Assembly (NCBI GenBank): GCA_905204935.1
Contig: CAJLBJ010000018.1
Location: forward strand, 1-43,436
Source: an uncultured Lactobacillus sp.
GTDB taxonomy: Bacteria; Bacillota; Bacilli; Lactobacillales; Lactobacillaceae
Reading direction: 5' to 3'
DNA length: 43,436 bases
Below the pieces are notes generated by a model. That model had not been told where the DNA came from. It worked only from the letters and a program-made list of their open reading frames with translations, and made no database searches. A program made the position numbers and the translations under genes. Numbering within the stretch: position 1 is the stretch's first letter; each line of letters opens with the position of its first letter. Below are positions 8,222-17,823 of this stretch, in pieces.

Positions 8222-9968
8222 AATTGGTTTATTTAAGCAATTTAAAACTGATACTTGGGTTAAACCTTTCTTGCGCAAGTACAAATTAACCTTAATTGCT
8301 GCTTTGCTTTTAGGTGCAGGAACCTTTGTTTGTGCAGCTGCTTTGATGTTTAATTCAGGGTATTTAATCAGCAAATCAGCCACACGTCCGTATAACATAT
8401 TATTAGTCTATGTCCCAATCGTTTTGACACGTGCTTTTGGCTTTGGTCGACCCGTTTTTCATTATGTTGAACGCCTCACCAGCCATGATTGGGTCTTAAA
8501 GATGACTTCACGGTTTCGCTTGCGTTTATATCAAACCCTACAAAAAGACGCTATCTTCTTTAAAAACAAATATCAACTCGGTGATATTTTAGGGCTTTTA
8601 GCCGAAGATATCGGTCATATTCAAAACCTTTATTTGCGAACAATCTTTCCGACTTTCATTGTTTGGATCTTGTATTTTATTATCGTTGTTTGTTTAGGTT
8701 TTATCTCTTTACCTTTTGCTGGTTTGATGTTTTTATTATTGTTTGTAATTATCTTTTTACTTCCGTTATGGTCAATCATTATCAACGGTGCTAAACAAGA
8801 ACAAGAAAAGCAATTAAAAAATGCTCTTTATCTAGACTTAACCGACAACATTTTAGGTGTTAGCGATTGGATTTTTGCCGATCGTCCTGCCGATTACTTG
8901 CAGCTTCACGCTAAAAGTCAAGATAAACTGGCACAAGTACAAGCTAGCATGCGGCGTTTTGCTTATCTACGTGATTTCTTATTACAAGTAGACTTCTTAT
9001 TGATTGTCTTGAGCTTGATTTGCTTTGGCGCTGCTTATTTTGGTGGTGAACCTAAGAGTCAAGCAGCCAACTGGATTGCTGCATTTGTTTTGGCTGCCTT
9101 TCCTTTAAATGAAGCCTTGGCTAACCTACCAGCAGCTGCGCAAGAAACCAACATTTATCAAGATTCTTTGGCTCGTTTGAATGCTTTGCCAGAAAAACAA
9201 GCTAAGGCTACTTTTGAACAAGAACTACACGCTCCTTTTAAACTTGAAATTCAAGATGTGAGCTTTCATTATCCTGACAGCAAACATGAAGTCTTGCAAC
9301 ACATCAACTTGACGATTGATTCTAAACAAAAAGTTGCACTTTTAGGACGCAGTGGTTCGGGTAAGAGTACTCTAGCCAGCCTTTTGCGTGGTGATTTAAG
9401 TGCTACATCTGGGGAAATCACCCTTAACGGAATTGAAACGACCACAATTGGCGCTAAGATTTCCGATTATATTGGTGTTATTCAACAAAGTCCTTATCTC
9501 TTCCACACAACTATTCGCAATAATTTGCGAATTGCAAACGAAGATGCCACCGATGAACAAATCTGGGACGTCTTAGCACGTGTAGGCTTACAAGATTTAA
9601 TCGCCAATCTGCCACAACAACTCGATACCTTAGTCGATGAAGCAGGTCTACGTTTTTCAGGTGGGGAACGTCATCGTTTAGCCTTGGCACGTATCTTGTT
9701 AAAAGATGTGCCTATCATCATTTTAGATGAACCTACCGTCGGCTTAGATCCTGTGACCGAACAAGCCTTACTTGACACCTTTGCTAATCAATTAGCCGAT
9801 AAGACTTTAGTTTGGATTACTCATCATCTTCAAGGCATCGACCAAATGGATACCGTCATCTTTATTGAAGACGGCCAAATCGAAATTAGCGGTACTCCAC
9901 AAGAGTTAGCCGCAACTAACCAACGTTATCAAAAATTAAAGGCCATTGATCAAGGCCAAAATAATTAA
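8211..9968 (+). CDS. cydC: ABC exporter subunit CydC (cytochrome bd assembly)
   Basis: A 585-residue half-transporter, partner of the gene before it. The membrane domain covers about residues 20-320; the ATPase has Walker A GRSGSGKST (about 379), signature FSGGERHRLALARI (about 482) and Walker B IIILDEPTVGLD. The ATG at 8211 lies inside the 3' end of cydD and has its own AAAGGAGA site. The heterodimer with CydD is required for making active cytochrome bd. ndh follows about 20 bp later. The C/D label could be swapped in other naming schemes. Confidence 0.9.
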   Translation: MLNKIGLFKQFKTDTWVKPFLRKYKLTLIAALLLGAGTFVCAAALMFNSGYLISKSATRPYNILLVYVPIVLTRAFGFGRPVFHYVERLTSHDWVLKMTSRFRLRLYQTLQKDAIFFKNKYQLGDILGLLAEDIGHIQNLYLRTIFPTFIVWILYFIIVVCLGFISLPFAGLMFLLLFVIIFLLPLWSIIINGAKQEQEKQLKNALYLDLTDNILGVSDWIFADRPADYLQLHAKSQDKLAQVQASMRRFAYLRDFLLQVDFLLIVLSLICFGAAYFGGEPKSQAANWIAAFVLAAFPLNEALANLPAAAQETNIYQDSLARLNALPEKQAKATFEQELHAPFKLEIQDVSFHYPDSKHEVLQHINLTIDSKQKVALLGRSGSGKSTLASLLRGDLSATSGEITLNGIETTTIGAKISDYIGVIQQSPYLFHTTIRNNLRIANEDATDEQIWDVLARVGLQDLIANLPQQLDTLVDEAGLRFSGGERHRLALARILLKDVPIIILDEPTVGLDPVTEQALLDTFANQLADKTLVWITHHLQGIDQMDTVIFIEDGQIEISGTPQELAATNQRYQKLKAIDQGQNN

Positions 9969-9988
9969 CATTTTTAGGAGTGAAAAAA

Positions 9989-11203
9989 ATGACAGAGATC
10001 CTCGTCTTAGGAGCCGGTTATGCTGGTTTAAAAACCGTTACTAAATTACAAAAAAAAGCTGCTGGTAAATGCCATATCATCTTAGTTGATAAAAATGATT
10101 ACCACTATGAAGCAACTGATTTGCATGAAGTTGCTGCCGGAACAGAACCTAAAGAAAAGATTTCTTACCCAATCAGAGATGTTCTTAATCCTAAGGTAAC
10201 AACCTTTATTCAAGATGAAGTTTTAAGCGTTGATACAGCTAACAAGCAAGCTATTTTGAAAAACAGCGGTACAATTAAATATGATTACTGCGTTGTTAGC
10301 TTAGGCTTTGTTTCAGAAACATTTGGTATTCCAGGTGCTTTAGACAACGCCTTACAAATGGTTAACATCGAAACAGCCGAAAACATCCACAATCACATCG
10401 TTAAGATGATGCAAACTTACCAAGAAACAAAAGATCCTGAACTTTTGAACATCGTGGTTTGTGGTGCTGGTTTTACTGGTATCGAATTAGCTGGTGCCTT
10501 AATCGATGCACGTCCACAATATGCTAAATTAGCTGGTGTTACAGCCGATGAAATCAACATCATCGTTGTTGAAGCTTCTACTCGCTTATTGCCAATGTTT
10601 TCCGAAAAAATGGCTGAATACGGCGTAAACTTAGTCAAGAAGCTAGGCGTTAAGTTGATGACTGGTTGCATGATTAAAGAAATCCAACCAGGCCAAGTGC
10701 TTTACCAAGTTAAAGAAGGCGAAGAAACAAAAGACGGCTCTGTTAAAGCTAAAACAATCATCTGGACTACTGGTGTTAGTGGTAGCCCTGTTATGCGTGA
10801 ATCTGGCTTTAGCGAACGTCGTGGCCGTGTAATCGTTACTGATCATTTAACCGATCCTGACAACGATGATGTGTATATCTTAGGCGACGTTGCTGCTTTC
10901 ATGGATAAAGAAACCAACCGTCCTTATCCAACAACAGCTCAAATCGCAACACGCATGGGTGCTTATACTGCAGAAGATATCGCAGCTCGCTTAGATGGTG
11001 GTCGTGCTGGTGAATTCACCTATCAATCAGCCGGAACAGTTGCTTCTGTTGGTAACACACACGCATTTGGTGTCGTAGGTAAAAACGAAATCAAAGGTTA
11101 CCCTGCTTCTGTAGTTAAAAAGATGATTATGAACAAGTCCTTGATGGATATTGGTGGGGTTAAAGAATTACTTGCCAAAGGTCGCTTCGACTTATATCAC
11201 TAA
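9989..11203 (+). CDS. ndh: Type II NADH:quinone oxidoreductase
   Basis: A 404-residue flavoprotein that oxidises NADH and feeds electrons to quinone at the inner face of the membrane without pumping protons. The N-terminal FAD-binding fold is ILVLGAGYAGLKT; the second dinucleotide (NADH) fold is IVVCGAGFTGIELAGAL at about residue 155; the conserved YILGDVAAF near 300 binds FAD. A GTG at 9980 is in frame, but it touches the TAGGAG ribosome site, so the ATG at 9989, 9 bases after the site, is the better start. Its place at the end of cydABDC argues for a short chain NDH-2, menaquinol, cytochrome bd. A terminator follows at 11221. Confidence 0.92.
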   Translation: MTEILVLGAGYAGLKTVTKLQKKAAGKCHIILVDKNDYHYEATDLHEVAAGTEPKEKISYPIRDVLNPKVTTFIQDEVLSVDTANKQAILKNSGTIKYDYCVVSLGFVSETFGIPGALDNALQMVNIETAENIHNHIVKMMQTYQETKDPELLNIVVCGAGFTGIELAGALIDARPQYAKLAGVTADEINIIVVEASTRLLPMFSEKMAEYGVNLVKKLGVKLMTGCMIKEIQPGQVLYQVKEGEETKDGSVKAKTIIWTTGVSGSPVMRESGFSERRGRVIVTDHLTDPDNDDVYILGDVAAFMDKETNRPYPTTAQIATRMGAYTAEDIAARLDGGRAGEFTYQSAGTVASVGNTHAFGVVGKNEIKGYPASVVKKMIMNKSLMDIGGVKELLAKGRFDLYH

Positions 11204-11220
11204 AATCAAATAAACACTGC

Positions 11221-11245
11221 TCCCCTCTTTTAGGAGGGGATTTTT
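11221..11245 (+). terminator. Terminator of the cyd-ndh operon
   Basis: TCCCCTC and GAGGGGA form a 7-bp stem with a TTTTAG loop (11221-11240) followed by TTTTT. Confidence 0.88.
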
Positions 11246-11252
11246 ATGTACA

Positions 11253-11291
11253 AAAATATCCCGCTAAGCATGTGCTTAACGGGATATTTTT
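11253..11291. terminator. Second, bidirectional terminator, serving the MFS gene
   Basis: A long inverted repeat (AAAATATCCCGCTAAGCA with TGCTTAACGGGATATTTT) with only a two-base loop. It abuts the stop codon of the minus-strand MFS gene and also backs up the ndh terminator. Confidence 0.85.
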
Positions 11292-12526
11292 TATTTCTTA
11301 GCCAAACGTGGCAAGAAAAATAGGCAAACTGACATCAAAACAAATGGCACTGCCAAAGCTCCAAAGCCAGCTGCAAAACCGATTTTATCGGCGATTCGTG
11401 CCACTACATAATTTCCAACCATCGCACCGACAAAAGCCATGATATTAATAGTAGCATACGCACTTGAAATCATGTCTGGGGCGATTAATGATTGTTTGGT
11501 TTGCGCAACAATAAAGTGCGGTGCTAAAACAACAATTGCAAACACAAACATCAACATATAAGTCGACAAATATAATAAAACAACGATTAATACTAACGAA
11601 GTCGTCTTAGTCATCACATACAAAGCTAGCGCACCGATAATACCGGAGACAAACGCAACTTGTTTTTGTCTGCCTAAAAAGAATCGCTTAACAATTGCAT
11701 CACTAGTAACCATCGCAATTCCCATCGCCAATGCATAACCAACTAAGATTAAGTTTACTAGTTGTGGATTGGCCTTGAGATGGTTTTGAATAACTCCAAT
11801 TGTTGGTAAATAAGTCGGTAACCAAAATAGCGTTACGACCGATACCATGTTGCCACAAAAAAGTGCCAAACCAAGAATTAACGTATTTTTATTTTTCCAA
11901 CCTTCAATCACCGAAATTTTACGTGTAACCGGAGTATGCTTGGTTGGAACTAAAACTACAAATAAGATTAACGCCACTAAAAATAATCCAGCTAAAACAA
12001 AATATGCTACTTGCCAACTTGTCTTTTCCATCAACGGTGCAAACAAGGCATACGAAACTACAGACCCTAACCCTGCTGTAGCAACGACTACCGATTGTAC
12101 CGTTGTTCGTTGATGTGGTTTGAAGTTTTCAACGACTACCCGCGCACATCCGTTGGTATAGCCCGTTTGACCGACACCAACAATCATTCTGGCTCCTAAC
12201 AAGCCCAACATCACGCCGGCACTTCCCCCTAAGCCGACACCTAAAAGACCTACTACCCCAAAGCAACTTGAAGCAAGCGTCAATAACACTAAACAAAGTG
12301 TCGTAAAGAACTTGTATCCGTAACGATCGACCACAAAGCCACTTATCAGCGTCATGATAATGTTACTTACATAATACAGGTTAGTAATATTAGAAAATTG
12401 CGCAGCACTAAAGCCATATGCCGCAATAATATGCGGTGCTGCTGCCCCAATCAAAGATTTATCGAGGTTGGCAATCATTCCAAAATAAAACAATACAAAA
12501 AAAATCTGACGTTGTTTCCCTGTCAT
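11291..12526 (-). CDS. MFS transporter (anion:cation symporter-like)
   Basis: A 411-residue major facilitator carrier with about 12 membrane segments. The loop between segments 2 and 3 has the family motif form GFVVDRYGYKF, and GARMIVGVGQTGYTNGCARVV in segment 4 resembles the anion:cation symporter branch. No soluble domain. The ATG has AGGAG 9 bases upstream. It stands alone between two terminators and is not part of the respiratory or lac operons. Substrate unknown: the branch includes carriers of sugar acids, phosphates and nitrate, and nothing nearby narrows this down. Confidence 0.8.
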   Translation of the reverse strand: MTGKQRQIFFVLFYFGMIANLDKSLIGAAAPHIIAAYGFSAAQFSNITNLYYVSNIIMTLISGFVVDRYGYKFFTTLCLVLLTLASSCFGVVGLLGVGLGGSAGVMLGLLGARMIVGVGQTGYTNGCARVVVENFKPHQRTTVQSVVVATAGLGSVVSYALFAPLMEKTSWQVAYFVLAGLFLVALILFVVLVPTKHTPVTRKISVIEGWKNKNTLILGLALFCGNMVSVVTLFWLPTYLPTIGVIQNHLKANPQLVNLILVGYALAMGIAMVTSDAIVKRFFLGRQKQVAFVSGIIGALALYVMTKTTSLVLIVVLLYLSTYMLMFVFAIVVLAPHFIVAQTKQSLIAPDMISSAYATINIMAFVGAMVGNYVVARIADKIGFAAGFGALAVPFVLMSVCLFFLPRLAKK

Positions 12527-12615
12527 TTCCCTTTTTCTCCTTTAACAACAAAATCCACCCATCAATCACTAAAAACTTATAAAAATAAGAAGTAATAATC
12601 GACGAACAAATTTAG

Positions 12616-12685
12616 TTTACAAGGTAAAAATACTCAAAGTCAAGCGGTTTTTAGAAGATTAACAAATTTTAAGAAAGCGCTACAT
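12616..12685 (-). promoter_or_regulatory. Promoter of the MFS gene with upstream cre-like site
   Basis: On the minus strand TTGACT (12643-12638) and TGTAAA (12621-12616) are 16 bases apart, giving a leader of about 80 bases. Upstream at about 12672-12685, AGAAAGCGCTACAT matches the left and central part of the CcpA cre consensus, with a weaker right arm. The position upstream of the -35 would suit activation rather than blocking; this is inference. Confidence 0.5.
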
Positions 12686-12721
12686 AAATGTGTATTATTT
12701 CACATTTTTATATTTTGTAAA

Positions 12722-12760
12722 ATAAAAAACCTCTAAACTACCGTGCCGAGTTTAGAGGTT
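12722..12760 (-). terminator. Terminator of the lac-glycosidase operon
   Basis: AACCTCTAAACT and AGTTTAGAGGTT form a 12-bp perfect stem with a 9-base loop; on the minus strand it is followed by TTTTTTATTTT. It ends the operon 10 bp after the glycosidase stop codon. Confidence 0.92.
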
Positions 12761-12769
12761 AGCTATTAA

Positions 12770-14389
12770 CTAATTAGCTGTTTTTTGTACGCTGACAAAA
12801 GCCACGTCATATGGCGTCAAACTTACTTTTAGTGAAGTTTGGCCGTCTGTTACAATCTTACTATCTTGTTTTTTACCATTAACCATCACGGTCACTTCGT
12901 AGCGTCCCGTTTGATTAAATTTAAGCGGTAATTCATATTCTTTTGCCGTTGCTTGTGGCAATTTCTTCAATGCCGTAGCATCGTTTAACATAAACAACTT
13001 TGCATTTGGCACTTGTAAAGCTCGACTCGTCAAGCCTTCAGGTTGTTGCAAGGTGATTTGTCCTTGATCAGTTGCTTGTGGCAAACCTCTTGTAATCAAA
13101 TTTTGATTAGCACTTATCATCGCCAGCAAGTTTGTAGCATTTGTTTGATGCTCGGTTCCCCACATTTCGCCATAACAATAAATCCCAAAGCCTTGCGCAC
13201 CACGTGATAGACTATCCAAAACATAAGATTTCATGTTGATACTATTTTGTCCTGCTGCACCAATTTCAGATGGGAACAAGATTGGACCTTGCGTTGTATA
13301 ATTGTAAATCTTATCTAAAGAATTCCAAGCCAAATCGCCATCGTTGCCATAAAACATCGTTCCTACCATATCCAAGTTAGCTTCTTTGTAAAAGGCTGGA
13401 TCTACCCCTTCATGCCAATCAAAAGTACCACCTTTTTCAGGTAGGCCCGCTTGGAAGTTAGTCGTTACTGGCTTGTATGGATCAACTTTATGCACCGCAT
13501 CGCTAAAGCTTTGCCATAAAGCTAAGATCGTATCTTTTCTAAAGGCTTTTTCGTCACTTTGTTTGGTTTGTTCTTTCCATTTATTAAAGAGCATTTGGTA
13601 GTAAGGATTTTGATCGTTGCCACCGTTTAAATAGTAGTTGAACCCTTCTTCATTTCCTAATTGATAAGCAATCACTGTATCTGAATCACGGTAATGCTGT
13701 GCTAAATTTTCAATTGCTTCTAACAAACGTGGATAAATTTGTGGATGCCAGTATTCTGGAAAGACTTCTAAGCTGTCTTTGCGAATATTGGCTGGATTAT
13801 TTTGATCACCTTTGCCCCATTGAATAGAGTAACTCTTGCCATCATGATCTTCTACATGATATGCCCAAAAATCATCAAACTTTTTAGCCATGTTCCATTG
13901 ATAGTGGAAAAACATAGCAAAATACATCTTCATATCATATTTTTTAGCTGTATTTACGATTGAATCTAAATAACTGTAATCAAACTTTCCTGGTGCTTGA
14001 TTCCAATCTGACCATTGAACCATCAATTGCACCGTATTAAAGCCCATCGACTTCATTTGTTTAAAAGCTTCATCCCAGTTAGTTTCTTGATTTTCCTTAC
14101 GCGTATCCCAAAAACCAGTCTCAACTGCTAACGGATAAAATTGTTGCATTTTACCGTCTTTTTTAGTCATAAACACAATTTTACCGTTATCTAGTTTTGC
14201 TAAGGCTACATTGGTATTTGCCTTATCATCTAATAAAGCTAACTTGTGCGTCTTATTTTCTGGTGCGTAAATATTTGGTAAATCCTTTTGCGCAAAGTTA
14301 GTACCATCCGCTAAAGCAACGTTAGCTGAACCTAGTAAAATCCCTCCTACTAACAATGTGCTTAATACCCATTTTGACAAACTTTTCAT
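12770..14389 (-). CDS. Secreted clan GH-A glycoside hydrolase (GH35/GH42/GH5-like)
   Basis: A 539-residue secreted enzyme. Residues 1-27 are a signal peptide (LLVGGILLGSANVALA, cut near ALA-DG). The catalytic part (about 70-425) is a TIM barrel: FNTVQLMVQWSDWNQAPGKF, then YQLGNEEGF, whose Glu after Asn fits the clan GH-A acid/base, and ILFPSEIG, whose Glu fits the nucleophile. A small beta domain ends the protein. There is no sortase motif, dockerin or repeat anchor, so it is probably released. It is the last gene of the lacTGFE operon, 11 bp after lacE, which suggests that it frees a galactoside taken up by that PTS. The barrel resembles beta-galactosidase-type families, but the exact GH family and linkage cannot be set by eye. 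Confidence 0.78.
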   Translation of the reverse strand: MKSLSKWVLSTLLVGGILLGSANVALADGTNFAQKDLPNIYAPENKTHKLALLDDKANTNVALAKLDNGKIVFMTKKDGKMQQFYPLAVETGFWDTRKENQETNWDEAFKQMKSMGFNTVQLMVQWSDWNQAPGKFDYSYLDSIVNTAKKYDMKMYFAMFFHYQWNMAKKFDDFWAYHVEDHDGKSYSIQWGKGDQNNPANIRKDSLEVFPEYWHPQIYPRLLEAIENLAQHYRDSDTVIAYQLGNEEGFNYYLNGGNDQNPYYQMLFNKWKEQTKQSDEKAFRKDTILALWQSFSDAVHKVDPYKPVTTNFQAGLPEKGGTFDWHEGVDPAFYKEANLDMVGTMFYGNDGDLAWNSLDKIYNYTTQGPILFPSEIGAAGQNSINMKSYVLDSLSRGAQGFGIYCYGEMWGTEHQTNATNLLAMISANQNLITRGLPQATDQGQITLQQPEGLTSRALQVPNAKLFMLNDATALKKLPQATAKEYELPLKFNQTGRYEVTVMVNGKKQDSKIVTDGQTSLKVSLTPYDVAFVSVQKTAN

Positions 14390-14400
14390 TTAAATTTCCC

Positions 14401-16041
14401 CTAAAATTGTTCCAATACAAATTTGATTGCCTTTTGTGGATCACGTGTCAATGCGATATACTCTGCCCCCTTTGTTGCAACGACCTTGGTGCCTACATTA
14501 GCGGCATCTTTTTGAACATCCGCTAGATAAGTGTTAACCTGTGGTGCTAAAACAACTAAATCAAAATTCTTCATAATATCGTAATGTGAACCATATGCGC
14601 CTGCTTGAGCTTGAATGTTAATTCCTGTTTGCTTAGCGCCTTCTTCTAACGCATCTGCTAACATAGCACTCGTACCTGCACCTGCACAAATTACCAAAAC
14701 CCGTTTGCCATCACCAACTTGAGCATCAACCGTCAAAACAGGTTGTTCCTTTGTTTCTTGTGGTTCTGTCATCTTGCTTTCTTGTTCTAATAACTCTGCA
14801 TCATACGCCTTGATAAATGGTAGGTAGATGAAAGAATCAACAATAATCAAGATTACCGCCAATAACAACGCCATCAAACTAAAACCAGTTCCCATAAACA
14901 AACCGATTGGTCCTGGTGTTGCCCATGGCAAGACGGAAATAAAACTGTTCATTTTAAAGACATCAACAAAAAACTTAAATAAACAAACGTTAACCATTGG
15001 TGCCAACAAGAACGGCACGAAGAAATACGGATTTAAAATAATCGGTGTAGCAAACAACAATGGTTCATTAACCGCAAACGATACCGGAATAAAAGATGTC
15101 TTACCGACTGCCTTTAGCTGCTTAGATTTGGCAAAAAGCATGAATAAAAATGGTACAACTAAGGTTGCCCCTGTACCACCCATGGTTCCAACGAAATTCC
15201 CTAAACCAACAGTTAAAACCTTAGATGCTTGATGACCATGCTTGAACAATTCAAAGTTTGTTTCCACGTTAGCATAAATAATCGCTGCAATCGCTGGTTC
15301 AACGATGGATGGTCCATGCACACCCACAAACCAAAAGAGTGCCATCGCTCCCCAAATAATCGCGATTCCGACATATCCATCCGCTGCTGTAAAGAGTGGT
15401 TGTAAAAATTCAATTACTAATTCAGCAAACGAACCATCTCTAAATAAACGAACCACAGTATCAATCAAAACGTTTACAAAAACAGCAATGGAAAATGGAA
15501 TGATATCTCTAAACATTTGTGTGATTGTGCCAGGCACTTCTTTTGGCATCTTAATCGTCAAATCTTTTTTCACACAGAAATTATAAACATTTGCCGTAAT
15601 AAAAGCCGAAACAAATGCAGCTAACAAACCTTTAGTTCCTAAATAATCAGTTGCAATTCCACCTTTAATTTGATTAGCACTTAACATCAAAAAGCCACAA
15701 ATCGATGCTAGCATTACCGAGATTTCATTGATTTGCTTACCCGTATCCGATAAACGTCGATTCAACGAGTTAGCCAAGCAACGCGCTGTGGTTGCCGTAA
15801 CTAACAAACCAACTAATCCCATGGAGTAATTATAAACTTTCCATAGCCAATCTGAGAAGGCTTGCGGTAAAGTAATTTGAAATACTTCTGGTACCGCTGC
15901 AATCATGATAAAGATACTTGAAAAAATAATCGCTGGCATCGCCGTCAAGAATCCATCACGAATCGCCCCTAAATAAATATTACGTGAGATTCTTTCAAAC
16001 AACGGCTTACATTTTTCAATTTGATTAATTAATGTTTTCAT
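14401..16041 (-). CDS. lacE: PTS lactose-specific EIICB component
   Basis: A 546-residue membrane permease that imports and phosphorylates lactose or a related galactoside. Residues 1-435 are the EIIC domain with about 10 membrane segments, including GVHGPSIVEPAIAAI and the substrate-site motif VNEPLLFATPIILNPYF; the C-terminal EIIB domain (about 445-546) has the phospho-cysteine loop VICAGAGTSAML. It matches LacE along its length. A longer frame with a TTG start exists upstream, but it runs into the GGGGGGAG ribosome site; the ATG at 16041 is correctly placed. LacF is encoded just upstream, LacG before that, and a secreted glycosidase follows 11 bp later. Confidence 0.93.
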   Translation of the reverse strand: MKTLINQIEKCKPLFERISRNIYLGAIRDGFLTAMPAIIFSSIFIMIAAVPEVFQITLPQAFSDWLWKVYNYSMGLVGLLVTATTARCLANSLNRRLSDTGKQINEISVMLASICGFLMLSANQIKGGIATDYLGTKGLLAAFVSAFITANVYNFCVKKDLTIKMPKEVPGTITQMFRDIIPFSIAVFVNVLIDTVVRLFRDGSFAELVIEFLQPLFTAADGYVGIAIIWGAMALFWFVGVHGPSIVEPAIAAIIYANVETNFELFKHGHQASKVLTVGLGNFVGTMGGTGATLVVPFLFMLFAKSKQLKAVGKTSFIPVSFAVNEPLLFATPIILNPYFFVPFLLAPMVNVCLFKFFVDVFKMNSFISVLPWATPGPIGLFMGTGFSLMALLLAVILIIVDSFIYLPFIKAYDAELLEQESKMTEPQETKEQPVLTVDAQVGDGKRVLVICAGAGTSAMLADALEEGAKQTGINIQAQAGAYGSHYDIMKNFDLVVLAPQVNTYLADVQKDAANVGTKVVATKGAEYIALTRDPQKAIKFVLEQF

Positions 16042-16065
16042 TTGTACTCCCCCCAAAAGCCACTA

Positions 16066-16377
16066 TTATTTTTGCCGATATAATGTGATGAAATCTTCGA
16101 CTAATTCACGCAATAAGACCGTTGTCATCAAATGATCTTGCCCATGGATAAAGATAAAACCAATATCTAATTGCTCCCCTCTAGCCTCTAGTGTCAAGGC
16201 TTGCGTTTGTGCGTTATGTGCCTTGGTCAAATTTTCATCAGCTTCTTTTAAATAAGTTTCTACGTTAGCAAAATTACCGCTACGTACCTCTTTTAACAGC
16301 GTCAATAAACTACTTCTAGCATCCCCTGCGTATGCCACTACTTCAAAACCTAACATTTGTAATTCTTTTTTATCCAT
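16066..16377 (-). CDS. lacF: PTS lactose-specific EIIA component
   Basis: A 103-residue cytoplasmic phosphocarrier of the lactose/cellobiose EIIA family. The signature LGFEVVAYAGDARS opens the protein and FIHGQDHLMT near residue 75 includes the phosphorylated His. It passes phosphate from HPr to the EIIB domain of LacE. An in-frame GTG lies 9 bases earlier (16386), but family members begin shortly before the LGFE motif and AAAGGGTG precedes the ATG, so I choose 16377; the GTG start remains possible. It lies 27 bp after lacG and 24 bp before lacE. Confidence 0.92.
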   Translation of the reverse strand: MDKKELQMLGFEVVAYAGDARSSLLTLLKEVRSGNFANVETYLKEADENLTKAHNAQTQALTLEARGEQLDIGFIFIHGQDHLMTTVLLRELVEDFITLYRQK

Positions 16378-16404
16378 CTTAAACACCCTTTCTCCTTTTT
16401 AAAA

Positions 16405-17811
16405 CTAAATGATTGTCTTCGTTTCACTGACATACTTATACCAGTATGCCGATTCTTTTGGATAACGTTTTTGCGTTTCAAAATCGATATAAAACAACCC
16501 GTAGCGCTTGTTATAGCCATTGACCCATGAAAAGACATCCATCAACGACCAGATAAAATAGCCTTTGACGTTTACACCAGCTTCGATTGCTTGGGCCAAA
16601 GCGTTGAAGTGTTGGCGTAAATAATCGATGCGTGGCGCATCAAAGATTAAGCCATCTTCAAATTGATCTTTGAAACCTAAGCCATTTTCGGTGATAAAAA
16701 TCTTTTGATAATTAGGATAGTTATCTTTGACAAAGACCAACAAGTCGTATAAGCCTTTAGGGTAAATGATCCAATCCCAATCGGTCTTAGGCAAGTCTTC
16801 ACGAATAATACGCTCGCCTATACCATTGATACGATAGACTTGGCTACCTTTTTGCCCCGTTGTATTGTAATGTAGCGTACTTGGCCCGCTATAAGCTTTG
16901 ACCCAGTGACTACCATAGTTGTTGATTCCTAAAAAGTCGTTGCATTTGGCCGCTTTTTTCATCACTGCAAAATCATTTTCATCGATGTCAATCGTTTGGT
17001 TGTTGGCTGCTAACATTTCATCGATTAACGCCATTGTTTCTTTAGAATAATAGCCTAAATACGTCGCATCCAATAAGAAACGAATCGATAAGGCTTCATC
17101 GAGTTTAGCAGCATGAATATCGGCTGGCTTATCTGAGGCTGGATACTTGTATTCTAAGGAATGAACCACCCCGATTTCTCCTGTATAACCACCTTCTTTA
17201 TAGGCGTTGACCGCTAAGGCATGTGCATACATCATGTTGTGTAAACACGTAATCGTCTTAGTTAAATCAAACTGCACTTCTGGTGGAAACGAGCCTAATA
17301 AATATTGGTTAGAAGCCACTGGATAAATTTCATTAAACGTACTCCAATATTTGACTTCTGGAAATTCGGCAAAGCAAAACTTCGCATATTCCACAAAATG
17401 CTCGACATTTTGGCGGTTCAAAAAATCCCCATCATCAAACAAAGTCTTAGGTGTGTCGAAATGATGCAAGGTCACAAAGGGAATTATGCCTTGTTTCTTG
17501 CATTCGGCAAATACTTGGTGATAGTAATCAACCCCTTTTTGATTAACTTCACCATAGCCATTTGGAAAAATACGACTCCAAGCAATCGACATCCGAATAC
17601 TATCAATCTTAAATTGCTTGCACAACTGTAAGTCGACTGGATATTGGTGATAAAAATCGCTAGCCGGCTCGGCTAAATAACGCCCCTTTTCGACTAAAAA
17701 CGTATCCCATGCAACTTGGCCTTTGCCATCAAGTTTAGTTGCTCCTTCACATTGATAAGCCGCCGTTGCTCCGCCCATTAAAAAATCTTTGGGTAATTGC
17801 TTAAACTCCAT
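16405..17811 (-). CDS. lacG: 6-phospho-beta-galactosidase (GH1)
   Basis: A 468-residue cytoplasmic GH1 enzyme that splits lactose-6-phosphate into galactose-6-phosphate and glucose. The acid/base Glu lies in [10 protein letters not shown] (about 160) and the nucleophile in [10 protein letters not shown] (about 375). The C-terminal [22 protein letters not shown] carries the Ser/Lys/Tyr triad that holds the 6-phosphate, which separates this group from plain beta-glucosidases. Length equals classic LacG. The galactose-6-phosphate produced needs the tagatose pathway, and lacABCD are not in this window. It follows lacT by 12 bp and precedes lacF. Confidence 0.95.
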   Translation of the reverse strand: MEFKQLPKDFLMGGATAAYQCEGATKLDGKGQVAWDTFLVEKGRYLAEPASDFYHQYPVDLQLCKQFKIDSIRMSIAWSRIFPNGYGEVNQKGVDYYHQVFAECKKQGIIPFVTLHHFDTPKTLFDDGDFLNRQNVEHFVEYAKFCFAEFPEVKYWSTFNEIYPVASNQYLLGSFPPEVQFDLTKTITCLHNMMYAHALAVNAYKEGGYTGEIGVVHSLEYKYPASDKPADIHAAKLDEALSIRFLLDATYLGYYSKETMALIDEMLAANNQTIDIDENDFAVMKKAAKCNDFLGINNYGSHWVKAYSGPSTLHYNTTGQKGSQVYRINGIGERIIREDLPKTDWDWIIYPKGLYDLLVFVKDNYPNYQKIFITENGLGFKDQFEDGLIFDAPRIDYLRQHFNALAQAIEAGVNVKGYFIWSLMDVFSWVNGYNKRYGLFYIDFETQKRYPKESAYWYKYVSETKTII

Positions 17812-17823
17812 CTTTTTTCCCCC

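Noticed and set aside
14828..15232. 134-codon open frame on the + strand opposite lacE
   Set aside because: Shadow of the codon pattern of the membrane gene; no start signals and no recognisable domain.
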